Shown: positions 41,963 through 50,974 of the stretch, one piece after another
How positions within the stretch are numbered: the first letter of the stretch is position 1
Layout: each line of letters opens with the position of its first letter
Origin: Desulfobacterales bacterium
GTDB lineage: Bacteria > Desulfobacterota > Desulfobacteria > Desulfobacterales > SpSt-501
Assembly: GCA_030834695.1 (NCBI GenBank)
Contig: JAUQXK010000095.1
Coordinates: 1 to 54,360, forward strand
Length of the DNA stretch: 54,360 bases
Direction: 5' to 3'
Program-made: the position numbers and the translations under genes
Notes under the pieces: model-generated
The model's input: the letters and a program-made list of their open reading frames with translations, nothing else
Told to the model about the DNA's origin: nothing
Database searches by the model: none

Positions 41963-42555
41963 AAAAAACAGCCCCCATCCCAAGCGCCGACGCCAGGTTC
42001 GAGATTCACCCGTTGACTCCGCAACGCTGGCGTGACTTCGAGGCGCTGTTCGGCGCCCACGGCGCTTACGGAGGCTGCTGGTGCATGTGGTGGCGCTCGA
42101 CCCGCAGCGAGTTCGGAAAACGCAGGGGCGAGGGCAATCGCCGGGCCATGAAGGCGATCGTCGATTCAGGGAAGATCCCCGGCCTCTTGGCTTACCTGGG
42201 AACGGAGCCGGTCGGCTGGTGCTCGGTGGCTCCCCGGGAGGAATTCAGCTCACTCGAGCGTTCGCCGGTACTGAAACGATTGGATGATCAGCCGGTCTGG
42301 TCCATCGTGTGCTTCTATGTCGCGAAAGGCTTTCGCGGCCAGGGAATCGCCGAAGCCCTCATCGGCGGCGCCCTGGATTACGTCAGGAGCCGCGGAGGGT
42401 CCATGGTCGAAGCCTATCCGACGCCGCCCAAGGAGACCCCGCTGGCCCCGGTGTCAAGCTACATGGGCCTGCCGGCCATGTTCATCCGCACCGGCTTCGT
42501 GGAATGCGCGCGCCCTTCCCGCAGCAAATGGGTCATGCGCTGCCATGTGCGCTGA
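41959..42555 (+). CDS. GNAT-family N-acetyltransferase
   Basis: The ATG at 41959 overlaps the previous stop (ATGA), giving 198 residues; a longer frame starting at 41767 lies inside the preceding gene. YGGCWCMWWRSTR is a recognisable N-terminal element of a GNAT subgroup. The acetyl-CoA loop is VAKGFRGQGIAEALIGGALD, followed by YVRSRGGSMVEAYP. The acceptor substrate is unknown. Confidence 0.87.
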   Translation: MKKTAPIPSADARFEIHPLTPQRWRDFEALFGAHGAYGGCWCMWWRSTRSEFGKRRGEGNRRAMKAIVDSGKIPGLLAYLGTEPVGWCSVAPREEFSSLERSPVLKRLDDQPVWSIVCFYVAKGFRGQGIAEALIGGALDYVRSRGGSMVEAYPTPPKETPLAPVSSYMGLPAMFIRTGFVECARPSRSKWVMRCHVR

Positions 42556-42672
42556 GCCGGATTGACTCGCTCCCACTTTTGGAGCTATAAATCGGCATCG
42601 GAGTTCGGGTTAGTGCATTGAAGCAGTCGCGTTGGATCAGCGTTTTCAACCTGCAGCGAAAAGGAGGAAGAC

Positions 42673-44025
42673 ATGCTTCAGAAGCTCGCATCTGCCAGCA
42701 CACGTTGGAGCACGCGCTGGGTTCCGGACGCATGGGTCATCGCCGTCATTCTCACCATTGCCGCCTACGTTTTAGGCCTCATCTTCACCAAAGCCACCGC
42801 GTATCAGCTCATTCAAAACTGGGGCAGCGGTTTCTGGGTGCTGCTCTCCTTCGGCATGCAGATGTGCCTGATCATCATGACGGGCTACATCCTGGCTACA
42901 ACCCCTATTTTCAGCCGGCTCCTCAACGGCCTCGCCGGCCTACCGAAGGGCAACAAGGGCGCCATCGCCCTGATGGCGATTGTGTCGATGGGGCTGGCCT
43001 GGATCAACTGGGGGCTCAGCATCGTCGGCTCGGCGGTTTTCGTGCGCTTCATGGTACGCAAGCAGAAAGGCGTGGACTACCGCCTCCTGGTGGCGACCGC
43101 CTACCTGGGCCTGGGCACGATGTGGCATTCCGGGCTCTCCGCCTCCGCACCGCTGCTGGTGGCAACCCCCAAGCACTTCCTGGAGAAGGACATCGGGATC
43201 ATCCCGATCACCCAGACCATCTTCCACCCGTTCAACCTGCTGCTGGCGCTGGCGGTACTGGTCGTCTTGACGATCGTGGGGCCGCTCATGCACCCTCGGA
43301 AAGAGGAGACCTTCGAGGCGGACCCGGAGCTGATCAAGGAGGCCGGCTTCGAGCCGCCGCCCAAACCCAGACCGGAGGAGATGACCCCCGCTCTTTGGCT
43401 TGAGAACTCGCCCATCATCAACCTCATCGTGGCCGCGAGCGGGATCATCTGGCTTGTTTGGTACTTTGGGAAGAACGGCTGGGCCGGGATCAACCTCGAC
43501 GTGGTGAACTTCGTCTTCCTGGTCATCGGCGTGCTGCTGCACTGGACGCCGGCGTCGTTTCTGAAGGCGGCAATGGAGGGTGGCTCGTTCATCTGGGGGG
43601 TCGTCGTCCAGTTCCCCTTCTACGCCGGGATCTTCGGGATCATCAAGTTTTCAGGGCTGGCGGAGGTGATGGGCGACTGGTTCACGGCCATCGCGACCAA
43701 GGAGACCTACCCGTTCATCGTCATGTGGTACTCCGGCATCCTCAACTACATCGTGCCCTCGGGCGGGGCAAAGTGGGCCGTTGAGGCGCCCTACATCATG
43801 GCGGCCGCCAAGAGCCTGGGGGTCAGCGGGCCCATGACGGTCATCGCCTACGCGTGGGGCGACATGATCACCGACGTGATCCAGCCGTTCTGGGCGATCC
43901 CGCTGCTGGGTGTGGCCAAGCTCAACTTCCGCGACATCATGGGCTATTGCATGATTTATTTCATCATCTACATGGTCATCATCTCCGCCGGTTTCCTCCT
44001 CCTGCCGATTGTCTTCCAGGTATAG
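42673..44025 (+). CDS. atoE: AtoE-type short-chain fatty acid transporter
   Basis: A 450-residue polytopic permease; ATG 42673 follows AAAGGAGGAAG. Landmarks are RWVPDAWVIAVILTI, GLAWINWGLSIVGSAVFVR, GLGTMWHSGLSASAPLLVAT, SGILNYIVPSGGAKWAVEAP and IQPFWAIPLLGVAKL, all of the TIGR00366/AtoE family. It moves short-chain fatty acids or acetoacetate. BKACE upstream produces acetoacetate, so a metabolic link is possible although the genes are 5 kb apart. A strong terminator follows. Confidence 0.92.
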   Translation: MLQKLASASTRWSTRWVPDAWVIAVILTIAAYVLGLIFTKATAYQLIQNWGSGFWVLLSFGMQMCLIIMTGYILATTPIFSRLLNGLAGLPKGNKGAIALMAIVSMGLAWINWGLSIVGSAVFVRFMVRKQKGVDYRLLVATAYLGLGTMWHSGLSASAPLLVATPKHFLEKDIGIIPITQTIFHPFNLLLALAVLVVLTIVGPLMHPRKEETFEADPELIKEAGFEPPPKPRPEEMTPALWLENSPIINLIVAASGIIWLVWYFGKNGWAGINLDVVNFVFLVIGVLLHWTPASFLKAAMEGGSFIWGVVVQFPFYAGIFGIIKFSGLAEVMGDWFTAIATKETYPFIVMWYSGILNYIVPSGGAKWAVEAPYIMAAAKSLGVSGPMTVIAYAWGDMITDVIQPFWAIPLLGVAKLNFRDIMGYCMIYFIIYMVIISAGFLLLPIVFQV

Positions 44026-44058
44026 CCGCGGAGGGAGCCGAAGAATTCACTGACAGAG

Positions 44059-44094
44059 AAGGGGTACCCGGGATGCCGGGTGCCCCTTGTTTTT
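44059..44094 (+). terminator. Rho-independent terminator after atoE
   Basis: AAGGGGTACCCGG (44059-44071) pairs with CCGGGTGCCCCTT (44076-44088) with one mismatch, a four-base loop and a following GTTTTT. Confidence 0.88.
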
Positions 44095-44221
44095 GGCAAC
44101 GACGAGTCGGGCAACCGGGAAACGGGTGGCCTTCTTGGCATTGTCTTGATGGTCTTCTATAATTATCATTAATTATCATGGGAATCAGGTTCAAACCGAT
44201 GCCATGCTATGAGGTTCACCG

Positions 44222-44749
44222 ATGAACATTTATAAGGCTACGTGCGGGATCTTCGGCGTTCTGGTCCTGGCGGCCGCGCTCTTTGCCGGCTGTTCGACCG
44301 CCAACCGCGGCGGGCTTCGCAACAGCCGCGAGGTCGGCCGGGCCTTCGAAACCTTCCATGTCTATCCCGACCACCGGTACTGGTACTATTACCTGGAAAA
44401 CAACCCCTATGCGGTGGTCGGCCTGGGGCCGCCGTACCGCATCGAAGACATCAACTGGACGGAAGTCGACCCCAGCTCCAAGACCTTTGAAAAGGTGGTG
44501 GGGTTGGTGGAGGGCTTTCCGGCGCCGGGGGCCTACACATACGGAGCGTTTATCCTCGACCCCCAGGGCCGGCAGATTGGGGTCTGGTATTCCAGCCTCT
44601 CCGCGGGGATTATCGTCAACCCTGAAAATCAGGTGGTGTCCGTCACCACCGCCATGCCCTGGATTAACGATGACGGCTGGTACGGGAGCGGGGTGGGTAT
44701 CGGCATCGGGTCCGGCGGCGGCGGGGTCGGGATCCGGCTCGGCTTTTGA
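44222..44749 (+). CDS. Predicted lipoprotein, paralogue 1
   Basis: A 175-residue protein with a lipoprotein signal peptide (LVLAAALFAGC, lipidated Cys24). The mature part contains NSREVGRAFE, RYWYYYLENNPYAVVGL, FEKVVGLVEGFPAPGAYTYG, GRQIGVWYSSLSAGIIV and a Gly-rich tail with GIGIGSGGGG. It shares its whole layout with the next gene. I recognise no named domain with confidence. Likely anchored in the outer membrane, function unknown. Confidence 0.85.
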   Translation: MNIYKATCGIFGVLVLAAALFAGCSTANRGGLRNSREVGRAFETFHVYPDHRYWYYYLENNPYAVVGLGPPYRIEDINWTEVDPSSKTFEKVVGLVEGFPAPGAYTYGAFILDPQGRQIGVWYSSLSAGIIVNPENQVVSVTTAMPWINDDGWYGSGVGIGIGSGGGGVGIRLGF

Positions 44750-44815
44750 TAAAAGGAAGGACCAGACGTTGCAGCGCCGCGTGCCGTTCAGCAAGATGCT
44801 CGACCGGAGAGAGAC

Positions 44816-45268
44816 ATGTCCAGACGGAACGCTGTATTGATTTTGGTAATGGCAGCCGGTTTCATGACCGCATGTTCGCTGTCGAGGATCGGCGGTATTC
44901 ATAGCAACCGCGAGGTCACGGAGCAGTTTGAGAAGCTGGCAGCCCAGCCGAATTATCGCTACTGGTATCTGAACCAGGAAAACAATCCGTTCGGCGTAGT
45001 CGGCTTGGAGCAGGACTATCGTCTGGACGAAGACCCTATGTGGCATGCCGTCGCGCCGGATTCGGAAATCTTTCGCAAGGTGGTCGGACTCGTGCAGTCA
45101 TTCCCGGTGCCGGGCAGTTACGCATCGGGTTTTGCCATCACCGATCCAGGCGGCCGGCAGATCGGGCGTTGGTATTCCAGCCTTTCCGCCGGCATCACGG
45201 TGGACCCTCAGACCAAGATCGTTGTCATCACGACCATCATGCCCTGGGTTTTCAATGATGATTTTTGA
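44816..45268 (+). CDS. Predicted lipoprotein, paralogue 2
   Basis: A 150-residue lipoprotein (LVMAAGFMTAC, lipidated Cys20) homologous to the upstream gene: SNREVTEQFE, RYWYLNQENNPFGVVGL, FRKVVGLVQSFPVPGSYASG, GRQIGRWYSSLSAGITV and VVITTIMPWVF. It lacks the glycine-rich tail. The pair is a tandem duplication separated by 66 bp. Confidence 0.85.
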   Translation: MSRRNAVLILVMAAGFMTACSLSRIGGIHSNREVTEQFEKLAAQPNYRYWYLNQENNPFGVVGLEQDYRLDEDPMWHAVAPDSEIFRKVVGLVQSFPVPGSYASGFAITDPGGRQIGRWYSSLSAGITVDPQTKIVVITTIMPWVFNDDF

Positions 45269-45365
45269 TCGAGGATTAAGCGCCGTGTCCGGAATCCAGC
45301 CGGCCGGGCGGCCAAGCGGAACGTGGCGGATACCGAAAGGGTGACGTGTATTCAGGAAGGCGGAT

Positions 45366-45791
45366 ATGCCCGAAAAATCCAGTTTCGAGAAAGTCTCTCG
45401 CTCCGAGAAGCTCCTTTACGGGCCGCGCAAGCTCCTGCTCTGCGGCTTTGGAGCGGAGGTCCAGAAAAAATTCAACGCTATCCTGGGCATGGTCGGCCTG
45501 GCCGATGTACCCAGGGTATGGGTGGCCACGCAGCAGGGCGCGATGCCGCTGGCGGCCCTGCTTGAGCTTGCCGACGGCAGCGGCGCGGAAGCCGCCTCCG
45601 CCCTGCCGCGCGCCGTCATCGTGGCCGGTATCACCGAAGCCCAGTTGATCAGCCTGATGACCGCCTGCAAGAAGTCCGGTATGCAGCCGGCCTTGTGGGC
45701 CGTGCTCACTCCGGTTTCCGAGAAATGGAACGTGCAGCAGCTTCTCGCCGAGCTAGACCGCGAACGCGAGGCCCTGCAAAAAAAAGCATAG
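45366..45791 (+). CDS. DUF3783 family protein
   Basis: A 141-residue soluble protein. LLLCGFGAEVQKKFNAIL, the segment LPRAVIVAGITEAQLISLM, then GMQPALWAVLTPVSEKWNVQ and a C-terminal helix match the small DUF3783 family of unknown function found in anaerobes. It is convergent with the caspase-fold gene. Confidence 0.78.
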   Translation: MPEKSSFEKVSRSEKLLYGPRKLLLCGFGAEVQKKFNAILGMVGLADVPRVWVATQQGAMPLAALLELADGSGAEAASALPRAVIVAGITEAQLISLMTACKKSGMQPALWAVLTPVSEKWNVQQLLAELDREREALQKKA

Positions 45792-45821
45792 TGCGTGTCA
45801 CAGCGTCCGCCTCCGCTCCTT

Positions 45822-47810
45822 TTAACGCACGATGCTGAGCACCACGCTGCCCTCCACCGCCCCTTTCTTGACCGGGTGCTGCTCCTGGCCGGTGGCCTTG
45901 GGCACCTGCTCGTACACATAGCGATACGCCTCGTCCACCGTGATCATGGAATCGCGGTCCAAATCGGCCTTGCCCCGCAGCCCTTCGAGTAAATAATATG
46001 TAAAAACACCGTGTTGCAATTCGTCTTTCTCGACGCTGACCTCGTTGGCGGCGCTGGCGGTGATGATCACCTTGCCGCGACCGCCCACCACCCGCTCTAA
46101 AAATCCGTCCCCGATGTTGGCGCGGGTATCGGCAACGCTGATGGTCCGCCCGCCGCTGCCGCCGCTGTAACAGGCATCGGCGATAAACACCAGCCGTTCC
46201 GAGCGGATGCGGTTGAAGATCCGCCCGACTTCGACCATGGGCATCGCGGTGGTGTAGAGATCGGCCGGGTCCGCGTCGAAGGGCAGGAGGTACTTCTCAA
46301 GGCCGTCGCCGTCCGGGCTGGCGGAATCCCGCTCCGTGGCCCCGTGACCGGCAAAAAAGATGATGACCATGTCAGTTTCACGGGCGGCATTCTTGATGCG
46401 AGTGCCGAGGGTGCTGCGCAGGTTGACCAGGCTCGCCTGTTCGTTCGTGAGCAGGGTCACGTTTTCAGGCGGAATCCGGTTCTCCTCGACCAGCAGTCGG
46501 TAGAAGGCCTGGGCGTCATTGACCGCGTATTTCAGCTTGGGCAGACGCGGATAGTCGTTGATGCCGACCACGACCGCCCAGACATTGCGCCGTTTCGGAT
46601 AGTAGTGCACAAAAAGCGACTTCTCCGAGACGAGATCGTCGGTGTCGGTCGCGACCACACGCAGATGGTTGACACCCTCATCAAGTGGTATCTTGCGGTC
46701 GAAATTCAGGCGGCGGGGAGCGCTGCCGCCCACCTGCCGAATGCCGCGTTCGGCGGAGGCCTCCAGGACGCGGTCATTGAGAAAAACCTCGAAGCTCTTC
46801 AGGCCCTGCTTGCCTTCCACCGCACCGCTGAGGCGCACGCTTCCGACTTCCACCTGCTGGCCGTCCTCCGGGCTGGTGATGAGCAGAAGGGGAGGAGCTT
46901 TGCCTTCGGCCGCGATTTTGCTCATGCGTTCTCGTTCCCTGCGCTCTTTTTCGAGCTCCTGGCCGAGTTGGACGGATCTGGCCTTCTCAACTTGAAGCTG
47001 TTGGTTGAGCCGGTCGAGCTGTGCCTGCCGGGCGGTCAGCTCCGCCAACCGGTATTCGAGTTCGCGCTGCTGCTGCCGACGCTCTGCCGGCGTGGGCCCG
47101 CCTTTCTTTGGATCGGCTTGCTGAAGGGCCTGAATACTTTCCTTGGTTTGGTTGATCTCCAGAGCGGTTTGCATGCGGGCGGCAGCCAGGTCCCGGACCT
47201 TGTCCGCCCGCATGTAGGCTTGGTTGATGCCGGGGTGATCCGGATAGCGCTCAGAGAGTTTCTGCAGGAATTCCGCAACTTGAGCGAAGTCGTCGGTCTG
47301 CCAGGCGATGATGATGGCGTCGAAATAGCCCAGATTGTCCTGATAGTCCTGGTCCATGAACCCGAGACTCAGCCGGCCGGAGTCGATGGCAACAAACGTA
47401 TCGCCCACCTCGTTGACAAACACCGGGGTCTGGGGGGCCTTCCCGACCACTTTGACAAAGCGCCGGTCGCTGGGTCCCCGGCCGGAATCGGATGGCTCCA
47501 GGAATACCCGGCCGTTGGCCATGATGGAGTACAGTCTGCCGGGCGTGAGATCGACGCCGGTATCGATGCGTTCGTAGGTGCTGAAAACCCGGACAGACCT
47601 CATGCTGCCGACATAAGCGGGTATCTCATTCCGGGGGTAGATCTCAGCCGGCGCCGGTTCTTCTTTTTGGCCGGGTCCCTTAGAGGCGGCGGTGTATCCG
47701 GCCGAAGGCTTGGACCACATGGTGCAGCCGCTGAAAAAGATCAAAGCAGATGTCAACCCCAGCAGCAGGAATAAAATGCGCTTAGTGCTTTTTTTCAATT
47801 GTGCGCTCAT
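45822..47810 (-). CDS. Caspase-fold (peptidase C14) lipoprotein
   Basis: A 662-residue predicted lipoprotein (FFSGC, lipidated Cys29). Residues about 65-150 form a beta-rich ligand-binding-like domain (YSIMANGRVFLEPSDSG). About 200-300 is a Gln/Arg/Glu-rich coiled coil. About 305-400 is an Ig-like segment (ITSPEDGQQVEVGSVRLSGA). About 408-662 is a C14 caspase domain with the His489-Cys547 dyad (FFAGHG, ADACYSGG). Such proteins may act in regulated proteolysis or cell-death signalling. It lies downstream of a CHASE2-phosphatase and a DUF4384 gene, a grouping that suggests an envelope signalling system (inference). Confidence 0.88.
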   Translation of the reverse strand: MSAQLKKSTKRILFLLLGLTSALIFFSGCTMWSKPSAGYTAASKGPGQKEEPAPAEIYPRNEIPAYVGSMRSVRVFSTYERIDTGVDLTPGRLYSIMANGRVFLEPSDSGRGPSDRRFVKVVGKAPQTPVFVNEVGDTFVAIDSGRLSLGFMDQDYQDNLGYFDAIIIAWQTDDFAQVAEFLQKLSERYPDHPGINQAYMRADKVRDLAAARMQTALEINQTKESIQALQQADPKKGGPTPAERRQQQRELEYRLAELTARQAQLDRLNQQLQVEKARSVQLGQELEKERRERERMSKIAAEGKAPPLLLITSPEDGQQVEVGSVRLSGAVEGKQGLKSFEVFLNDRVLEASAERGIRQVGGSAPRRLNFDRKIPLDEGVNHLRVVATDTDDLVSEKSLFVHYYPKRRNVWAVVVGINDYPRLPKLKYAVNDAQAFYRLLVEENRIPPENVTLLTNEQASLVNLRSTLGTRIKNAARETDMVIIFFAGHGATERDSASPDGDGLEKYLLPFDADPADLYTTAMPMVEVGRIFNRIRSERLVFIADACYSGGSGGRTISVADTRANIGDGFLERVVGGRGKVIITASAANEVSVEKDELQHGVFTYYLLEGLRGKADLDRDSMITVDEAYRYVYEQVPKATGQEQHPVKKGAVEGSVVLSIVR

Positions 47811-47831
47811 TTCTAATACCCCCTAAAAGCC

Positions 47832-47880
47832 TTAAAAGCGGCCGCACACCGCAGGGGTTGCAGCCGCTTTTAATTTTTTT
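47832..47880. terminator. Strong hairpin with T-run between signalling genes
   Basis: TTAAAAGCGGC (47832-47842) pairs with GCCGCTTTTAA (47863-47873) over 11 bp, followed by TTTTTTT on the plus side. On the minus strand the stem follows the CHASE2-phosphatase gene by about 100 bp. It could terminate that gene, leaving the caspase gene on a separate promoter. The rest of the 168-bp gap shows nothing clear. Confidence 0.6.
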
Positions 47881-47978
47881 GGGTTAAACCAGTATGGTTA
47901 TTCTGAACACCGACCATTATGGCGGAAAATGGGGTTGTGATCAACCCTCCGGTCGGTTTTCAACATAACGGCTTGTTA

Positions 47979-50156
47979 TTAAATTGTTTTTCTAATGATC
48001 AGAAGAGTGACATCGTCCGCGGGTGATGCTTTTCCGACATGGGCATTCAGGGCCGCGATCACATGGCCCAGCATGGTCTGGGCCGCGTCGCCGGTTTCAG
48101 ACACCAGGCTGACCAGGCGCTGTTTCGAGAAATGCTCTCCTGTGGAGTCGTCGGCATCGGTGACGCCGTCCGTATACAAAACCAGGCTGTCACCCGCATT
48201 AAAATCGATCGACTCGGTGTGGAACGGGGCGTCGGGCAGCGCCCCAACGGCCAGCCCGGTGGCTTTGAGGTAGGAGACCGGCTGCCCGCTGCGTAGAAAC
48301 AGAGGCGGCTCGTGGCCGCCGTTTACATAGGTGAGCCTTCCGGTCGCGGCATCCAGGATCCCGAGGAAAAGCGTCGCGAACATCCCGGCTTCGCCATGGT
48401 TGTCCGCAATATAGGCGTTGGTCTGTTGGACCGTCTCCAGCGCGAGCGTCTGAGACCAGCGCAGGGGGTCGTTTGCGGCAGCGCCCAGGCGATCGGCGCT
48501 CTGCGAGGCAAACGCCCGGATCAGGCTGCGGGTCAAGGCCATGAAGAGCGCTGAGCCCACTCCGTGGTCGCAGACGTCGGCAATCACGATTCCCAGGCAG
48601 CGGCCGCCGGCCACTTCAAAGACATCATAAAAATCTCCGGACACCTGCAGCGCGGGCTGGAAATGAGCAGCGATCTCCCAGCCGGAGGGGGTCGGCAGGC
48701 ATGCCGGCAGAAAACCGGTCTGAATCTGGCGGCCGATCTCGAGTTCGCGTTCGGCGAGCTGCCGTGCCCGCTCGATTTCGGCACGCACTCGAGCGTTCTC
48801 AAGGGCGTGCCAGGTCGACAAGCCCGCCCACCCCAGCACCATGACGATGAGCGGCTTGACGGCCGGAATCAGGATGCCCCACTGCAGGAACACCAGTCCC
48901 GCCGCGGCCGCGAACAGTGCTCCGAGGCCGACGGTTCCCGCGGCGCTCACCAGGGCCGAGCGGTGGAAGGACAGTGCCGTGACGCCGAGAAGCAGGAGAA
49001 CCTCGATAACGGCCGTTGCAGGGCTCGGCACCTCCCGGATGAAGCTCCCGGTCAGGATGGTGTTCACGGCATTCGCGTGGACTCCGCTCAGAGGGTAGGC
49101 CTCGTCGATCGGCACCTGGCCCATGTCCGCCGAGCCTGTGGATATGTCCGATAGAAGCGCGATCCGGCCTTCAAGTTCGTCCCGAAATTCATCGAGCCGG
49201 TCCGGGTCGTCGGAAGCGGCGTAGACGTCCGAGAAATTGTAATGCTTCATCCGACCCCAGGGGCCTGCAAAGTTGATGCGCATGCAGCCGCGCGGATCGA
49301 TCGGAATGGTGAGACTGGTCCGTTGCGCACGGCCCGGCCGAACGGCATCCCGCAGGGTGATCGACCCGCGGTCGAGCGCAATCTTTTCAGGTGGAACTTT
49401 CAGAAAAGCGCACACGGATTTCAGGGCGAAGCTCGGATAGAACTCGTTTTCAAACCGCACGATCAGCGGCAGTCTGCGGATGACGCCGTCCGCATCCAGG
49501 AAGAGCGTAAGGAAACCGGTGCCCAGGGAAAGCTCCGCCAGCGGCACCAGCGTGATCAGCGGGTCGACGCCGTGATAGAATCGGGCGGCCTCCGCTGCGG
49601 CCGGTATCTTCCAGGCCGTTTTGCGGAGATAGTCGCGCGCCTCGGGGTCTTCAATTCCATCGGCCCGGCCCGCGGCCGGGGACAGTCGGAAGGCCATCCC
49701 GAAAACGACGTCCCGTGACCGCCGCGTCGCATCCATCAGGCGCTGGTCGTTTTCGACGCTGGTCTCGCCGGCGAAGATGATATCGCACATCTGCACGGCG
49801 GTCTTCATCGCCCCCAGGTTGTGAATCACCCGGGCGTAATGGGCGCGGGTGGGATGATAGTCTTTCAGGGCGCGCAGGCTGGTGTTGTTCAGGTCGACGT
49901 GGACGACCGTCTCGTCGTAAGGCGGGGCGAAGGCGGCATACGACGTCTTCAGGCTGAAAAACTGGTCATTGAGCCGTTCGTTCCAAGTGTCAAAGAACCC
50001 CGGCCAAAGAAAGGAAAATAGATTGACCGCCGCAAGCACCCCCGCAGCCAGCCAAATGGGCTTCCGCCACGGTCTTGGGTCAGCGATGGTCAATGGTGAA
50101 CGTCCGGCCGTAGAAACCGCCCGGGGCCGAGACTTCCGAAGCCAGAGCCGTGACAT
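47979..50156 (-). CDS. CHASE2 sensor with SpoIIE-type PP2C phosphatase
   Basis: A 725-residue membrane protein: an N-terminal helix (IWLAAGVLAAVNLFSF), an extracytoplasmic CHASE2 domain (about 60-380, GMKTAVQ-like region, ADGVIRRLPLIV), three further helices (about 385-460) and a SpoIIE/PP2C serine phosphatase (about 490-725; VSGDFYDVF, IVIADVCDHGVGSALFMAL, YVNGGHEPPLF, LVLYTDGVTDA). The predicted role is dephosphorylating an anti-sigma antagonist or similar partner in response to an envelope signal. The ATG at 50156 overlaps the upstream gene by 77 bp and lacks a clear ribosome site, so a start near 50093 (TTG) is possible. Confidence 0.88.
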   Translation of the reverse strand: MSRLWLRKSRPRAVSTAGRSPLTIADPRPWRKPIWLAAGVLAAVNLFSFLWPGFFDTWNERLNDQFFSLKTSYAAFAPPYDETVVHVDLNNTSLRALKDYHPTRAHYARVIHNLGAMKTAVQMCDIIFAGETSVENDQRLMDATRRSRDVVFGMAFRLSPAAGRADGIEDPEARDYLRKTAWKIPAAAEAARFYHGVDPLITLVPLAELSLGTGFLTLFLDADGVIRRLPLIVRFENEFYPSFALKSVCAFLKVPPEKIALDRGSITLRDAVRPGRAQRTSLTIPIDPRGCMRINFAGPWGRMKHYNFSDVYAASDDPDRLDEFRDELEGRIALLSDISTGSADMGQVPIDEAYPLSGVHANAVNTILTGSFIREVPSPATAVIEVLLLLGVTALSFHRSALVSAAGTVGLGALFAAAAGLVFLQWGILIPAVKPLIVMVLGWAGLSTWHALENARVRAEIERARQLAERELEIGRQIQTGFLPACLPTPSGWEIAAHFQPALQVSGDFYDVFEVAGGRCLGIVIADVCDHGVGSALFMALTRSLIRAFASQSADRLGAAANDPLRWSQTLALETVQQTNAYIADNHGEAGMFATLFLGILDAATGRLTYVNGGHEPPLFLRSGQPVSYLKATGLAVGALPDAPFHTESIDFNAGDSLVLYTDGVTDADDSTGEHFSKQRLVSLVSETGDAAQTMLGHVIAALNAHVGKASPADDVTLLIIRKTI

Positions 50157-50781
50157 CCGGAAAAATCGAAGCGTCTTTCGGCTTCTGGCCCCGCAGGCTC
50201 CCTCCGATTCGGACCGGCTTTTCCGCCGGGGCGGAGAGGTCCCGGTGCTTAAGCCTCAATTGCTTGATCTCGTTCAAAATGGAGTCGGCCGACGATTGCA
50301 GTGCATTTTTTTCTTTCAGGGTGACGTGCTGGGCGTAGAGATTTTCCAAGCGGTGCAGGGGTTGCGCTGAAACTATGAGATAAAATTTCTCCTGGCCGGT
50401 GTGCGTGTCGAGCTGAAACCAGTTCGAGACGTCGGGGATGTGCACCGCAACGCCGGGCAGAATGCTCGCGGATTGTCCTTCGCCCGGATACAAAAAGACG
50501 ATTTCGCCTTCGGCGCTCAAGTGCAGCAGGTAGAGATGGACGGCGCTTTTAGGCTCTATGAAGAGCTTCATTCGGTCCCCGGATCGCAGGAGCGTTTCGT
50601 TTTGGACCGCGATGACCTTCTGCTTGCCTTCGGGCCCCGTAACCGCTCCGAATGCAAAAAGAAACTGCATGTCGCCCGGCTGGCTCGGGCTTTGAGCGTA
50701 CGCCGCCGTTGCCGCCACGGCGCAAACAAGAATGAACAGCCATACGCAACGTTGGGATAGGTGTCGAAAGATGGTCAGCAT
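50080..50781 (-). CDS. DUF4384-type secreted protein
   Basis: The ATG at 50781 follows AGGAGG and gives 233 residues with a signal peptide (FILVCAVAATAAYAQ). The core (LLRSGDRMKLFIEPKSAVHL, YLLHLSAEGEIVFLYPGEGQ, EKFYLIVSAQPL) fits DUF4384, a beta domain often found with caspase-fold or protein kinase modules. It is first in the leftward signalling group and overlaps the CHASE2 gene, suggesting a functional pair in the periplasm. Confidence 0.8.
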   Translation of the reverse strand: MLTIFRHLSQRCVWLFILVCAVAATAAYAQSPSQPGDMQFLFAFGAVTGPEGKQKVIAVQNETLLRSGDRMKLFIEPKSAVHLYLLHLSAEGEIVFLYPGEGQSASILPGVAVHIPDVSNWFQLDTHTGQEKFYLIVSAQPLHRLENLYAQHVTLKEKNALQSSADSILNEIKQLRLKHRDLSAPAEKPVRIGGSLRGQKPKDASIFPDVTALASEVSAPGGFYGRTFTIDHR

Positions 50782-50890
50782 CTGAAACCTCCTCTGACGG
50801 TCGTCAATGGCCGGATCCCGGGCAACCGTGGGTCCGCGGGAAGCGGTGAGAGGCAAGCGGGTTCGGCCACGCCGGTACAGGGCCGGTTAA

Positions 50891-50941
50891 AGTCTAAGAA
50901 ATGACAATGCGCTTTGTCAATAGCCGAAACCATGCTATGGG
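50891..50941. promoter_or_regulatory. Possible divergent promoters with overlapping -35 boxes
   Basis: In the 193-bp gap, the minus strand reads TTGACA (50915-50920), 18 bases, TAGACT (50891-50896). The plus strand reads TTGTCA (50914-50919), 16 bases, TATGGG (50936-50941). The overlapping -35 boxes would make the two directions compete. Both -10 boxes are weak. Confidence 0.35.
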
Positions 50942-50974
50942 GATAGGTCTTTAATCAACTCTCTCGACGGATGA

